From: Symsagittifera roscoffensis
Taxonomy: Eukaryota; Xenacoelomorpha; Acoela; Convolutidae
DNA length: 64,000 bases
Assembly (NCBI RefSeq): GCF_963678635.1
Contig: NC_087070.1
Location: forward strand, 32,790,695 to 32,854,694
Reading direction: 5' to 3'
The position numbers were made by a program, and so were the translations under genes. Shown one piece after another: positions 1 to 10,554 of this stretch (the stretch's first letter is position 1; every line of letters starts with the position of its first letter). Under the pieces are notes generated by a model, which saw only the letters and a program-made list of their open reading frames with translations, ran no database searches and was not told where the DNA came from.

Positions 1-1154
1 TTGTTGATCATTTCAATGAAGGAAGTGGCTGGATAATTTTCGAAAGAGAAGGAACAAAAGAAAATAGTGCAGTGTGTAATTCTTTTGTTAACTGTTTCTG
101 TACAGGTTTATGTTCATTGTTAATGTATTAACTTCGAATTCAATGTGTATTTCAGATACCTGGTTGTGTATCTTGTCGTGCCTCAATAAATATATATTTT
201 ACAGACATCTTAATTCAGTTTTAACAAATTAAGTCGCTTGATCATAAGAAAAAAAATCGACAAAAAATTAAGAATAAAATTAAGCTTTGCACAATAAAAT
301 TAAGAAGTGCGATTTTCTCTGCACCCGCCGAAAAAAAAACAACAAAACCATAGAAAAACGATAAGTTATTTGGCCTTTTTCTCCTTTGATCTAGTGATTA
401 TCACGGCACAAAAAAAACAATGATTTCAGTACAGTCGAGAGGAGCAGAGTAAAAAAGGATTTCCAGCACGATGATTTTATAAGTATACAAAAATAGGAAA
501 AAAAATCATGATTGAATTTGAACGCAGTGTTTGCTGGTTTTGATTACGAAAAACCCAAGTCGAGAACTAAACTGACAGAGTCGACAACCGTCTAGAAATT
601 GAGTCCAGACCCGCTAAGTCAAAAACAAATTGTTAAAATGTGATACTGACGAGAAAAGCTAGATATACCAACACTTTCAAAAAATTACCAATTTGCGTGG
701 AATAAAAATCATTCTTTTAAAAAAATAACATGCCAATTAAGAAAACTGAACGGTAAATTTGCGTCGAAATAAAAATTTCATAGCGGTAACAAGCCGACAA
801 TGCTAATTGGAAACATAATAATCGCATGCGTAATAGTTGCATGCTCATTAATTGACAAAGCATAAATTTTCTTGATATGCAACAAAATTTTCGCAAAAAA
901 TTGAAACACTTACTTTCCACTAAAGGTATTCAAAAAGTTTGAAGAAAGCTGAATCTTGAAAAAGAGTCCGTGCAACGAGAACTAAGCCGTAAAAAGACGG
1001 TCGATAGCCCGAAGAAGCAAAAAAGAGGTCCCGACCGGACCCTTTGTCGTCTCAAGCATATGTGTTACCTCTACGCCAGATAATTCATTCATTTTCTTAT
1101 GAGGCAAGTTAAAAACATGTAACGTTTTCACCAGCTAAATCTTATGAACAAGTT
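1..1154. other. AT-rich stretch without recognisable gene
   Basis: No reading frame here shows a family motif on either strand. The sequence is AT-rich with many A runs. The small minus-strand frame at 717-920 has no recognisable domain and looks like chance. If the PHAX-like exon at 1255-1432 is real, further exons of that gene would lie in this stretch, but I could not pick one out by eye. Confidence 0.5.
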
Positions 1155-1254
1155 GTTTACGGGCAAAAAGTGTCGTACCCGGTTGCAACACCCTTGCTTA
1201 TCGCAAGGGTAATAACAAAATGCAATACTGGTAATAACCAATTGGAAATCTTAC

Positions 1255-1432
1255 CCTCAAAGGCATTAACTCCTGCGATAACATCATCCGCTGTCTGGTC
1301 CAACATGACATTAGACCATAACTTCTTGTTTGATACTTTCGTTGGGACTATATCTTCATCCTGGTGGTCTGAATTTTCTCCAGATACTTCCCCGTCTTCG
1401 CTGCTACTGCTTTTTTTTCTGTAGCTGCTCAT
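1255..1432 (-). CDS. Candidate first coding exon, PHAX-like
   Basis: An ATG at 1432 opens a minus-strand frame with a Ser/Glu/Asp-rich acidic stretch, then LWSNVMLDQTADDVIAGVNA and FEG. The acidic start followed by W-x-x-V/A-L-x-x-Q ... EG resembles the N-terminal part of PHAX (phosphorylated adaptor for snRNA export), which bridges snRNA and cap-binding complex to exportin-1 in the nucleus. The frame meets a good splice donor (GAGG|GTAAGA, GT at 1254-1253) right after the EG, which fits an exon end. The frame stays open to 1157 beyond the donor, but that extension shows no domain. I did not find a following exon to the left, so this may be an isolated or broken exon. The PHAX assignment rests on about 30 residues. 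Another acidic nuclear protein is possible. Confidence 0.35.
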
Positions 1433-1454
1433 TTTACATTGCCCACAATACAAA

Positions 1455-2070
1455 CAAACATCTGCTTTTAAACAAATGTACTAAACAAGAATGACGACAC
1501 CGGACATGTATTTTTTTTTGACATTTTCAAGGCCAGACATTTTTTATGAACTTATACTTCCAGTAAATTTTAAGGTGACAAAGACGTAAAATCACCACTT
1601 GCGACACAGAGGCAAAGCAGAGCTTCGCATCACTTGTGATACAGAAACATTAGCCAAAATTAAAGCTTTAAACAAGTAACTGTGAAAAATAGCAACAAAA
1701 TTCACAGACTTCAAAACATAACAAGAGTAAGAACGATCGAGCTATTTTCCTACTCTTAGGACTCTTATAAGACATGTGGAAAAAAACAGAAACATCGAAA
1801 GTATTGTTATGCCGTAAAACTGGCATTCACATATTTTCCAAACGACTGTAATGAGAAAAAATTGATTTCAAAAACTTACGACAAGCCGCCCATCGCTACT
1901 TTCTTTGGAACAGAGAAGCGAGAAGAATGCGTAGACAAACATTTTCTTTTTTTAAACACTTTCTATAAAGGTGCATAATGTAGGTAATTGGTATTTTCCT
2001 TTCTTTCATTTAAATATCAAAGTCAACTTGAACTAGATTGACTTAATCAACCAATATTTACAAGATCAGA
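1455..2070. other. Anonymous AT-rich spacer
   Basis: No gene, RNA or clear repeat was seen in this stretch. If the exon at 1255-1432 is real, its 5' untranslated region and promoter would lie here, but I can name no specific element. Confidence 0.4.
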
Positions 2071-2620
2071 TTATTGTTCCGACTTTCGATACGAAAGTAA
2101 CGGAATATTTGTGCTCGGGGTGGGGTTTTTTTTTCTTCAGACAAATTTCGACTTTTCAACTAGCCATTTTTGACGGAATTATTTTACATCATTCGAAAGC
2201 TATTGTTGTCCTGAGCTTAAATTTGAAAAGATATTTCACCTGTGATTATTTTTCGTAAAGTTATGAGGGTTTAAAGTTTGTCATTTTGACCAATTTGGGA
2301 CAAATTAACGCGCGATATATTTCGCGCTATCAACGCGTAAGCGGAGATTTAACCCGTTTTAGAAATCGTTCCAAATTGGTTGAAAGAAGCCTTTTCGTCA
2401 TAATTGATTTCTTGCAAGGAGCGAAATCTATTGTTTGGTACTTTATATGGGAGGGGGGATGATTTTCATAGAAATTTTCAAATTTTAGAAAAAAAGTTTT
2501 TCATTTTATTTTATTTCATTTAATTTTTTTATTTTATTACTGCTCCATAAACATTCAAAGGCAGTCGGAACTTTCAGGGCTTCGCCCTGATACGAGCAGT
2601 CTTGTTCAATTTTGTCTGTG
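2071..2620. repeat. Dispersed repeat R2, copy 1
   Basis: Resembles 42456-42890 over several blocks. Shared features are an entry palindrome (actttcgATAcgaaagt at 2082-2098; actttcgacgaaagt in the other copy), the block ending in cgtaagcggag, a GCGCGA...TCGCGC-type inverted repeat near 2313-2330, and a terminal 'gatacgagcagtctt' block near 2591. No coding capacity was seen. Probably a non-autonomous mobile element or satellite-like repeat. The copies are considerably diverged. Confidence 0.55.
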
Positions 2621-2884
2621 AAAAACAATCATAAAATATGTTTGGCATTGTGTAAAACGTCTTTTCAGACCGGAGCAAAAACTTGGTTTACTTTTGTCAA
2701 GATTATAGCTTCTAAAAACTTTATCGGACGTCTTAAACTGCATTAATTCTGACCCTGAGACAGTAAAAAAGAGTTGAAATCACTACCGATTTTTGAAATT
2801 GCATGTGAACTGTCAAAAGATCTTTCAGCAGCAATCTGAATGAAATTTTGCAATGAAAAAGAACAAAAAAACAAAGACGTTAAA

Positions 2885-3178
2885 TTAGGACGCTGTCAGA
2901 TATATTTTATAAAAGCTACAAATGACAACTTTATGAAAATGAGAAGAGAACGGACGCTGTCCGATAAATTTAGGACGTTGTCCGATAAAATTAGGACGTT
3001 GTCCGATAAATTAGGACGTTGTCCGATAAATTTTATCGAAGCTACAAATGACAGCTAAATAGAACTGAGGTAAGAAAGGACGATGTCCATTAAATTTAGG
3101 CCGCTGTCCGATAAATTTAGGACGTTGTCCGATAAGATTACGACGTTGTCCGATAAATTAGGACGTTGTCCGATAAAT
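2885..3178. repeat. 20-bp minisatellite (ggacgttgtccgataaatta)
   Basis: About ten tandem or near-tandem copies of a 20-bp unit, each containing the small inverted repeat GGAC-gtt-GTCC. They are arranged in two blocks (about 2953-3030 and 3080-3178) separated by a repeated spacer that includes 'aaagctacaaatgacagct'-like sequence, so the block plus spacer forms a higher-order repeat. The open frame 2840-3058 merely reads through the repeat and is not a gene. Confidence 0.8.
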
Positions 3179-3275
3179 TTGATCAAAGCGATAATTGACA
3201 GCTATATAGAACTGAAGTGAGACAGCCATAATCTTGATATTTTGAGAATGCGTTAAAATTGTAAATTCAAACAAA

Positions 3276-3304
3276 CGTTTTCGCACATTTTGTGCATCTT
3301 CAGG
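3276..3304 (-). ncRNA. Hammerhead-like core in Penelope 3' tail (weak)
   Basis: On the minus strand CTGAAGA, a 4-bp stem (GCAC/GTGC) with a 5-nt loop, then GAAA reproduces the conserved hammerhead ribozyme core CUGANGA-stem II-GAAA. Penelope-like elements are known to carry hammerhead motifs near their ends. Stem III is not convincing (A15.2 would face A16.2 with the nearest AUA cleavage triplet), so this may be inactive or coincidental. Confidence 0.35.
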
Positions 3305-3587
3305 TTTTAAAAATTCTAAACTATCTGTACAAAATGATCAAAGATCATAAAAAGTGTCACACACATCATTACTTCAAAATTTTAAAAATTCAACCATTCA
3401 AAACTTTACAAATATCACTGAATTTATGTAACAACTATTATGTAACATTTTAAAACATTGTGTCACAAATTTCTGAGATTTTTCTTCATTTTTATTTTCA
3501 CATTTTCGTTTTGTGGCTAATTTTTAAGGTAACATGTAAGTTGTTTCAAAATTTTGTTGTTTTAGCCAGAATTTTTCGATTCTGGAA

Positions 3588-4262
3588 CTATAGCCTTAGT
3601 GTCAGCTCCCTACTTCTAAACTCGTCGCGCGTGTTAATTGCCGGTCTCTCTTTCCTAATGTGCAGCGCCTCTAATGTAAGTAACTTGATGCTGCTGGACG
3701 CCTGGTCGATTATTTTCCAATTAAACTCAGACTTACCACGCTCACTACCACACTGCCTTATATGCTGTCCATTTGGGGTATCCTCTTTTCGGTGTTCCTC
3801 AATCCTTGTGGTGAGATGTCGGACCGTCTGGCCAACATAGATGGATTTGCACCCACAACATTCAAGTCTGTACACCACTTTTGATTTCAGTTCACTGGAA
3901 AAGGACGATTTTAGAGAGGGCATACAAGTTTTTAATTTCCTCGTCGTGAATATTATCAGCGCATTGGTGATATCGCGCACTTTTTTTTTTGCTAATGTCT
4001 GACTGTGATTCCCCCTATATTGGACCATCAAGATGGGTGGTGAATCACTGCTATAATCACAAGGTTTCTTTTTCTCAGCCATGTTCTTTTTGTTTTTGCC
4101 CTCGCTGATGATCTTTTCAAGGGCATGGGATGCAACCCGCGACGACCAACTTTCAGAATATTGGTTATCACACCACTGCTCACGGTTGATTTTCATGGCT
4201 TTATCATATTCTTCCCATGTCGACGTACTGCGGAAAACCCGTTGAACAGTTCCTTCAATCAC
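3588..4262 (-). pseudogene. GIY-YIG endonuclease part of the Penelope-like protein
   Basis: C-terminal part of the same polyprotein, in a different frame from the RT because of a frameshift near 4265-4290. About 120 residues of basic linker come first. The GIY-YIG core is VVYRLECCGCKSIYVGQT (from about residue 130), then the Arg of RHLTTRIEEHRKE, His-x3-C (HIRQC), and the C-terminal EALHIRKERPAINTRDE, where the second Glu and the NTR motif are typical of Penelope endonucleases. It nicks target DNA to prime reverse transcription. The Cys pair between GIY and YIG (ECCGC) is the usual Penelope CCHH-type insertion. Confidence 0.88.
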
Positions 4263-5164
4263 ACTTCTCTTGTACTGAAGGGGGCGCAGCTTCTAAAATT
4301 GAGTATGGTACCTGTATCTGTTGGTTTTTGATACCACCCACAGCTAATTTTCCTGCTTTTGTCAATAATAATTTGTAAATCCAAAAATGCCAAAGTTCCG
4401 TTTGTGGTCGGTGTCTCTATTGTGAACTGTAAATTTGGATGTAGTAAGTTTGCAGCCTGTAGCACTTTTTCAGGATCACCCTTCACTGTTCTCACTATAT
4501 CATCAGCGTAAAGGAGAAACAATTTAGATTGTTGCCCTGACTTATTTTTCTTCCTTATTGCGATGCATTTTCTGCAGTACCAGACGGTTTCACTTATATT
4601 TCGATACTCATCATGTGATATATCACCGCATTTCACGTGATACCAGTTCAAACAGCATTCACATTCTACACCTTTTGACCTGTACGTGACTTTCTTTTTG
4701 CACTCGGGACATTTTCCGTGAAAATCTTTCTCGGGCAAAAACATTTCGGGAATATCCCTTGATAGTGCAGTTTCGTACTGCTTCAGCCAAAGATTTGCTA
4801 AAATAACGGCAAGAGATGCCCCAATTGCCAAACCATCTCTCTGAACGTACCATGTTTCATTGCACTTGAAATGGACTTGACTAACTGCCATGTTCAACAG
4901 TCTCTTCATGGTTTTCCTAGAAATTGATGGTGGTTCATCTTGCTCATACAGTTTTCTCAGAGCTATGTCTATCGCTTCTTTCAGTGGAACATTTGTGTAC
5001 AAACTCTTCACATCTAGAGATATCAAGTTTTCATTGGGCTCAAGATTAGTGCTCTCTAAGATTTCTCTCGCATCTAGTGAGTTGGTTTCGATGTTTGCGC
5101 CCTCAATTTTCTCGAAAAATTTAGCAAGAACTTTGTTCAAGTTATAATAAGAGCTACCAGGCAA
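4259..5164 (-). pseudogene. Penelope-like reverse transcriptase with embedded PHD finger
   Basis: RT domain of a Penelope-like element; it would copy element RNA into DNA at the target site. In the 301-residue frame: PGSxYxL start region (residues 2-9); motif A LDVKSLYTNVP (50-60, catalytic Asp51); motif B GLAIGASLAVILANLWL (111-127); motif C YADD (219-222); then LAFLDLQI (258-265), typical of the family thumb-proximal region. Between B and C lies residues 152-200, a complete C4HC3 finger (see the separate entry). The 5' part of the RT is missing, and a frameshift near 4265-4290 separates RT from the GIY-YIG frame. Apart from those breaks the frame is uninterrupted, so decay is mild. Confidence 0.88.
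4565..4711 (-). other. PHD-type zinc finger inside the RT domain
   Basis: Residues 152-200 of the RT frame have the spacing C-x2-C-x12-C-x2-C-x4-H-x2-C-x17-C-x2-C, with a Trp two residues before the last Cys pair (VWYCRKC). That is the canonical PHD finger layout, which in known proteins binds two zinc ions and often reads histone H3 tails. It is in frame with the RT on both sides, between motif B and the YADD motif. All eight metal ligands are present, so it does not look like random insertion debris. Confidence 0.85.
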
Positions 5165-5176
5165 GGTAGCTCTTGG

Positions 5177-5755
5177 CAGTGATTCACCATATAGGGGGAA
5201 TCACAGTCAGATATTAGCAAAAAAAAGTGCGCGATATCACCAATGCGCTGATAATATTCACGACAAGGAAATTAAAAACTTGTATGCCCTCTCTAAAATC
5301 CTCTTTTTCCAGTGAACTGAAATCAAAAGTGGTGTACAGACTTGAATGTTGTGGGTGCAAATCCATCTATGTTGGCCAGACGGTCCGACATCTCACCACA
5401 AGGATTGAGGAACACCGAAAAGAGGATACCCCAGTTGGACAGCATATAAGGCAGTGTGGTAGTGAGCGTGGTAAGTCTGAGTTTAATTGGAAAATAATCG
5501 ACCAGGCGTCCAGCAGCATCAAGTTACTTACATTAGAGGCGCTGCACATTAGGAAAAAGAGACCGGCAATTAACACGCGCGACGAGTTTAGAAGTAGGGA
5601 GCTGACACTAAGGCTATAGTTCCAGAATCAAAAAATTCTGGCTAAAACAACAAAATTTTGAAACAACTTACATGTTACCATAAAAATTAGCCACAAAACG
5701 AAAATGTGAAAATAAAAATGAAGAAAACTCACAGAAATTTGTGACAAAATGTTTT
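5177..5755 (+). pseudogene. Inverted partial copy: GIY-YIG and 3' end
   Basis: Near-identical but opposite-strand copy of the GIY-YIG frame (5227-5619 open, 130 residues, same C-terminal LTLRL ending) plus about 135 bp of 3' flank. Differences from the minus-strand copy are few (for example N/V and E/K substitutions). It has no RT, so it cannot be autonomous. It forms the right arm of the inverted repeat and ends where similarity to the left arm stops at about 5755. Confidence 0.85.
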
Positions 5756-5759
5756 ATAA

Positions 5760-6650
5760 TCTTGATAGTTAAATCATAGCGATATATAAGAAAACCGGTT
5801 AACCCGGGTCTATCTCAAATCAACTTGATCACAAAAAAAACAGTTGTTGAACAATATTCAAACTGATAAAATAACGGATCTATGTAACATTCGTAAAAAT
5901 GGTACAGTGCCATCGAACAGAATTTACAAAATGCACGAAATCACTTTTATCCACGCCATATCGACTCACTGCAGAATATAAATGGCATCATACTACATTA
6001 CTATAGCCTTCCGTATTCTTTCACTAATCTGCACTTTCGAGGATATGATCTAGGGTAAAACATTTTTTCTGACTTCCAATGTCAATGCCCTGATTTAAAA
6101 CTTTTTCTCCTAGGTATTAAAAGGTGTCAGTTTGCAGGACAGTCCTGCCAAGCAACAAGCTAAAATTACCCTACTATGCTTCTTCCCCTCGGAAATTGTA
6201 GTTGTTATTGGTCCTGAATATTAAATTAAAGGAACTCTGTGGTTAGAAGGAACAATGACATAACTTCCCTCTTCAAAAGATTACCCGAGTCTTTCATGTC
6301 ACCACAAAGTGATCAGTCGTCCTAGTTGATTAAAAACAATCATGCAGGCTGGAATAATTAAATATACTCTTCACTCAAGCCTTTCAAAAAAAATAGTAAG
6401 GGTCTCTAAAGCCCCTAACTAAAATTAAAATGCAAACTTATAAACGCAACAAATTCTTTAATGTTCAAAGCTCAACTAATTGTTTTCTTTCAGTTTCAAA
6501 AACAACTTGGTTGGTTTGTTTCTCATTTGTGTTTTTTGTCACATACAAAACAATTCTGAGTTTTAACTTCTTCTCTTTCATCACTTCTTTGTTTCTTTTT
6601 TTTCGTCGTTTAGAAGTTCTAAAACTTCTAAATTCTTCTAAATTCGTTTC
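5760..6650. other. Anonymous spacer
   Basis: No gene, repeat or RNA was recognised on either strand. The small plus-strand frame at 6430-6657 is rich in Phe/Leu/Ser from T-rich DNA and shows no domain. Confidence 0.4.
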
Positions 6651-6678
6651 TCCTTGAATCTTGTTTTTCGGCCATTTG

Positions 6679-9234
6679 TCAATGCTCCATCTCCTCCTCC
6701 TGCGACATTAACTCTGCACTGTCAGTTTCCGTGTCGCCGTTGGAAGCAGTCCTCCAACATTTCTGCTCTTCTACTCTTTGTTTACAACAAGGTAGGGGAT
6801 CAACGTTACATTCTCTGTTCCGGTAGAAGCTGTAGTGGAGGCACAACGTCACGTTTCTCTCCAAATCTTCCTTCAACGCCTCTTCTTTCTCCCACCCATT
6901 ACATTCACTCGTCCTGGAAGTTCTCTTTACTGCGGTGGTAACCGCCTTCCGATGAGTTGCAAAAGCTCGCTTGAACGCTCCTGTCCCAATTTCCAGCTGA
7001 TACGCACTGTACACTCACATACTGTGCTTCGACATATGCTTCTTAGCATATTCGTACAACCATGCAGTCATGTTGGCTCTAAACCATGGCATCAGACATC
7101 TCCTGGCCTATATCTTTTTCACTTCCATCGGAATGTTCAAGATTTTGCACATTGTCTCAAAAAGATCTAAATCTTTTAGACAATTCAATTTCTGCAATTG
7201 TTCTCTCGTTGGCGCCTCCCGTCTTTTGTTCTCCTTCACATGAGCTTCCAGCCATTGTATCGCCATCATAACTCCGACTATCACTATCGTTATGGGCCGT
7301 GATGAGTCTGGTAAACCCATGGAGAGCAGCTCTCCACAGTCCCAGATCAACACTAGGTTACTACGCCCGGGGTACCACCATGTTTGCAACAAGCAATGAC
7401 AGGGAATCTCATCATATGTTGACATATTGCTCCTCCAATTACGCTTTCCCGAAGCTTCCAGTAGTGGTTCCACTTCCATCATCACTCGGTGGATTTCATC
7501 GTTTTCATCTACTGCAATGTAATTCGTGACGGTTGATCCTTTCTGCTTCTGTCTCTCAAAGTCACTGAAGTTCCCACTGGCATATCCCATGAACTTCCTT
7601 GCCAGTATCGACTCTTACTCTTCTTTAGTTCTCTCCGGAACCGCTGAGAACATTTTGCACAAAAACTCGCAAGACTTTCCCGACATTCTTGCTAGTCTTA
7701 CACATTTTGGTACCGAGAAGGCTTGATCCACGATCGTTCTCGTACTTTTGACATCCACAGCTACGAAATGCACTGGGTATCTGCTCTTTCACATTGGAGC
7801 TGGTGTCGGTCCCTCAAAATATCGCGCTCCCAATGGTCTGCGATATGTTTCACTGTGTCGGATGTTCATTTTTTTCTCGATTGCTTCCCTCCACCGTCCT
7901 ATGTGTTTTTGCTCAGTCTGCAAATCTCCTGGGAACATTTCTACCCTGATAGCCGTGACCATCTCATGCCTTTGTTCTAGATTCAATAGTGACTCTAAAT
8001 AACGAAACATGCTGTAAAATCCTAGTGCAGTCACTAGATTTACCTCGGTTCCTCCATGGCAATCCGCAATTAGTTCCGTTTCCGTCATCGCCTTCATCGC
8101 AATGTTCCCAAACAAAATCGTCAATTGCTTGTATTGTTTCTCCAAGGTCTTCACGCAATCCAGACCTCCACAGACGTGACCTTCCAGTCCACAGACTTCT
8201 GCCAGACAGCTACCAGGTTTGACCCAGTCCTCTGATCCCCAGCCAGGCAACTCTACTTTGTCTTCTCGGTTGCTCTTAGATGAAGTTGTCATCACGTTAT
8301 AGATGAGGTTAAGATCACGCAGGTTACAGTCTGAGTTCAGTTCCCTCTGTACGTCTTGTCTCGCCCTTAATATTGAATCAGCACTGGGACTCGCACACCA
8401 TGATGGTTTCATCCTTTCCCACACTACCATCAATCTCGTTCTCAGCAGTTCGTCTGAGAATCCCAATCCAAATTCTACCCGGTTGTTCGATTTTGGCACT
8501 GAAGGTGCAGTCACCTTTACCTCCAAGACTAGTCCCAGCTTGGCCTGCTGATTAGCAGCGCTTCTTATCGTTGCAATTCTCGACGTGCAGAATCTTAGCA
8601 GCACTGCTTGCTCGTAGTCAATGAAGCAATCGCGTATGTCCTCATTTAGGAAAGGGTTGTACGCTATCCCTATGATTTCGGACACGTAACTGTAGGACTT
8701 CTTCCTGATTGGTCCACACTATTCACTGGATTTCGGCAGTGCTCCCATGAATTCCTTAGTGAGCCTCAGCTCTTTGTTTGAGAATCTCCTTATTTCGCCT
8801 ATTTTGCTCATGGGTTCTAGTTCTACGGGTTCTTTCATGTTCTTTCCTATTGGTTTGCTTTGATGCATATCCAGCAGTGCTAGCAAGAGCAAGGCTTTTG
8901 CTCGTTCATCGCCTTCCCTCAGCATCTTGACACAGGTGTTCAATGCTGGCACTGACATTTGTTCTATCATGAACCGAATGAAACAGAGAGCGTCTCTCCG
9001 CTTCGCGCACGCTATTCCTGCTTCCTCTTGGGTTATCAGATCTGTCAAGCTCGTCAGTAGGAATAACTTTTCTTCCTTTGATCTTCTCTTTTCTTCTGAA
9101 TCATATTCCCCGCGAGTCAGTCCGATCATGCACCAGGCGAACCTCAGTTGTAACTCAGTTCTCACGTAAGGTACTGCTATCACAGCGTGTATCTTCGGCG
9201 TGGTTCTCTTTTCTTCTTCGAAAAACCGTAACAC
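6679..9234 (-). pseudogene. Giant protein, conserved C-terminal third
   Basis: One frame with stops at 8719 (TAG), 7789 (TGA), about 7600 (TAA), 7108 (TAG), about 6985 (TGA) and 6679 (TGA). This is the part with homologues elsewhere in the window. VNLVTALGFYSMFRYLESL pairs with VNVATSLGFFSRICSLESF at 17.0/20.2 kb. FSVPKCVRLARMS pairs with FSVLKYVRLAPMS. LLEASG is shared. KEDLERNVTLCLHYSF pairs with EEYLAKNVRRSLNNFS at 21.3 kb. Order and spacing agree, so constraint acted on protein, not on DNA. Cys-rich motifs (EGHVCGGLDC; residues around 8170-8200) could bind metal, but no named domain fits. Confidence 0.65.
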
Positions 9235-9592
9235 TACCGCTCTCTATGGAAGGCTCACCAACTACTCGATCGTTTCTGCATGCATTTCAGACGACGCTAG
9301 AGTCCCGTATGCTTTCTGTTTCGGGGTGGTGCCTTGCATCATCGTCTCCAAATAACCTTCCATGGCACTTTTGTCTTCCGTGCCATTAAGTGTCCTCTAG
9401 CCGAATTCCTGTACTCCAACAGCTCCATGTATCCACCGGCGGATTCATCTATTGATACAGTATCCGACACTGTCAGTCGGTTATATTCCACTGGGACTAG
9501 CTGTCCCACAACACTTCCTTTTCCGTGGTTCATGGGAGACGGTTTAAAGTTTTTCATAGTACTCTCTCCACATTGGCTGAGTATTTCTATTT
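9235..9592 (-). pseudogene. Giant protein, short segment in third frame
   Basis: The frame 9557-9339 (72 codons) carries the sense-like continuation (VPVEYNRLTVSDTVS, then GGYMELLEYRNSARGHL). A second shift near 9345 leads into the frame of 9234, which has two TAG stops around 9250-9285. Assignment to the giant protein rests on strand, composition and collinearity. Confidence 0.35.
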
Positions 9593-10460
9593 CTAATTTT
9601 CTAATGTTGCTCCAGTCAAAGTGCGGTCACTCCTCTTGGTTTTGCGACCATTTGATTTTATCTCTGCCATGAGAATGGGTGGCTTCATTGCTAAATCAGT
9701 CAGCATCCTGTCTGTGCCAGGCAATCGATCATTTTTTTGACCCAAATCCATAGCCTCTTCGAGTCGTTTTCTTTTCGCTGAGTTGAGAGCTTTTATGGAG
9801 ATTTCCGAATCCACCTTCGTCTTTGCCGCCTTCCTCAATGTCACCTTCCTGCCCAGTTTCATCTCTATTTCATTAATCTTGTCAATCACCAATTTTGATC
9901 GCATCGTTCCTTTCAGGGTTCTTGACAGATATATCACTTCTCCTTTATCTTCTTGCGGCGTCATCTTGATAGGAGAATTCGCCTCACTTTCGTCAGTGGC
10001 TGAGTCGAGCAATAACTCACTCAATCTCCCTTCACATTCGTCGAGTTTGCCAAAGACTTCCCGCATTAGTGGTCCGTTGAGACATAGTTTCAAAATGGAC
10101 TGGGTACCGTAGCTCTGAACTACTGCCCAGACCTCTTCCATAAATGCTACTCTGTCCATTCTACATCCCGTCTTTTTTTCATGGTCCCTGTGGTGCATCC
10201 CCCACTCTTCTTCGGGCAACGTTCCCAAGAAAAGTACTCTGGCAGCGCCTTCTATTCTTCTTCTCCTTGGTGATTCCATGAGGAGTCTTTGCTCGTTGTC
10301 TTTAGAATTGCTCGGAGAGCCGCTCTCCGGCAAATTTCTGGTTCGTTTCCATAAAGGCTGCCGGGGGTTCTAGCGTGGAAGTACCCTCGTCTGCTGGCTC
10401 AGTCGTCTCCAACGCACGCATCCACGCCGCTTTCAAAATCATTGAGGAAATTGAAGTCTA
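9593..10460 (-). pseudogene. Giant protein, charged segment
   Basis: A frameshift between about 10460 and 10333 returns reading to the first frame. The 246-codon segment contains an Arg-rich stretch (ESPRRRRIEGAARVL), a His/Glu-rich stretch, and a long Lys/Arg/Glu-rich helical region (residues 150-200) that could be a coiled coil or nucleic-acid-binding tail. It ends at TAG 9593. No family motif was recognised. Confidence 0.4.
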
Positions 10461-10554
10461 GGCTGGATACTCTTCACGTCGATGCCTTATTGTCTTCTTT
10501 CTCGGCCTGATCGGGTTCCTGTTGCATAGGTTCCTCCGATTGACGGCTTTCTTC

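Larger units (their letters stand above)
3236..5755 (-). mobile_element. Penelope-like element, 5'-truncated, with inverted partial copy
   Basis: Minus-strand retroelement with Penelope-type RT (5164-4259) and GIY-YIG endonuclease (4262-3588), followed by a 3' untranslated part down to about 3236. A second, plus-strand copy of only the GIY-YIG part and 3' end lies at about 5177-5755, so the element has long inverted arms (about 3432-4050 against 5177-5755) around the RT. Penelope-like elements commonly integrate with partial tandem or inverted copies of themselves, which fits. Between the arms there is an 18-bp difference near 4020/5190 flanked by CCA direct repeats, probably a small deletion in the right arm. 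The RT fingers region upstream of 'PGS' is absent, so the element is truncated. Confidence 0.85.

Noticed and set aside
2885-3178. CRISPR-like array
   Set aside because: Units are directly adjacent without unique spacers and the context is eukaryotic. It is a minisatellite.
3460-3840. Plus-strand ORF of 126 codons opposite the GIY-YIG frame
   Set aside because: It is the antisense of the endonuclease coding sequence. The minus frame carries all family motifs.
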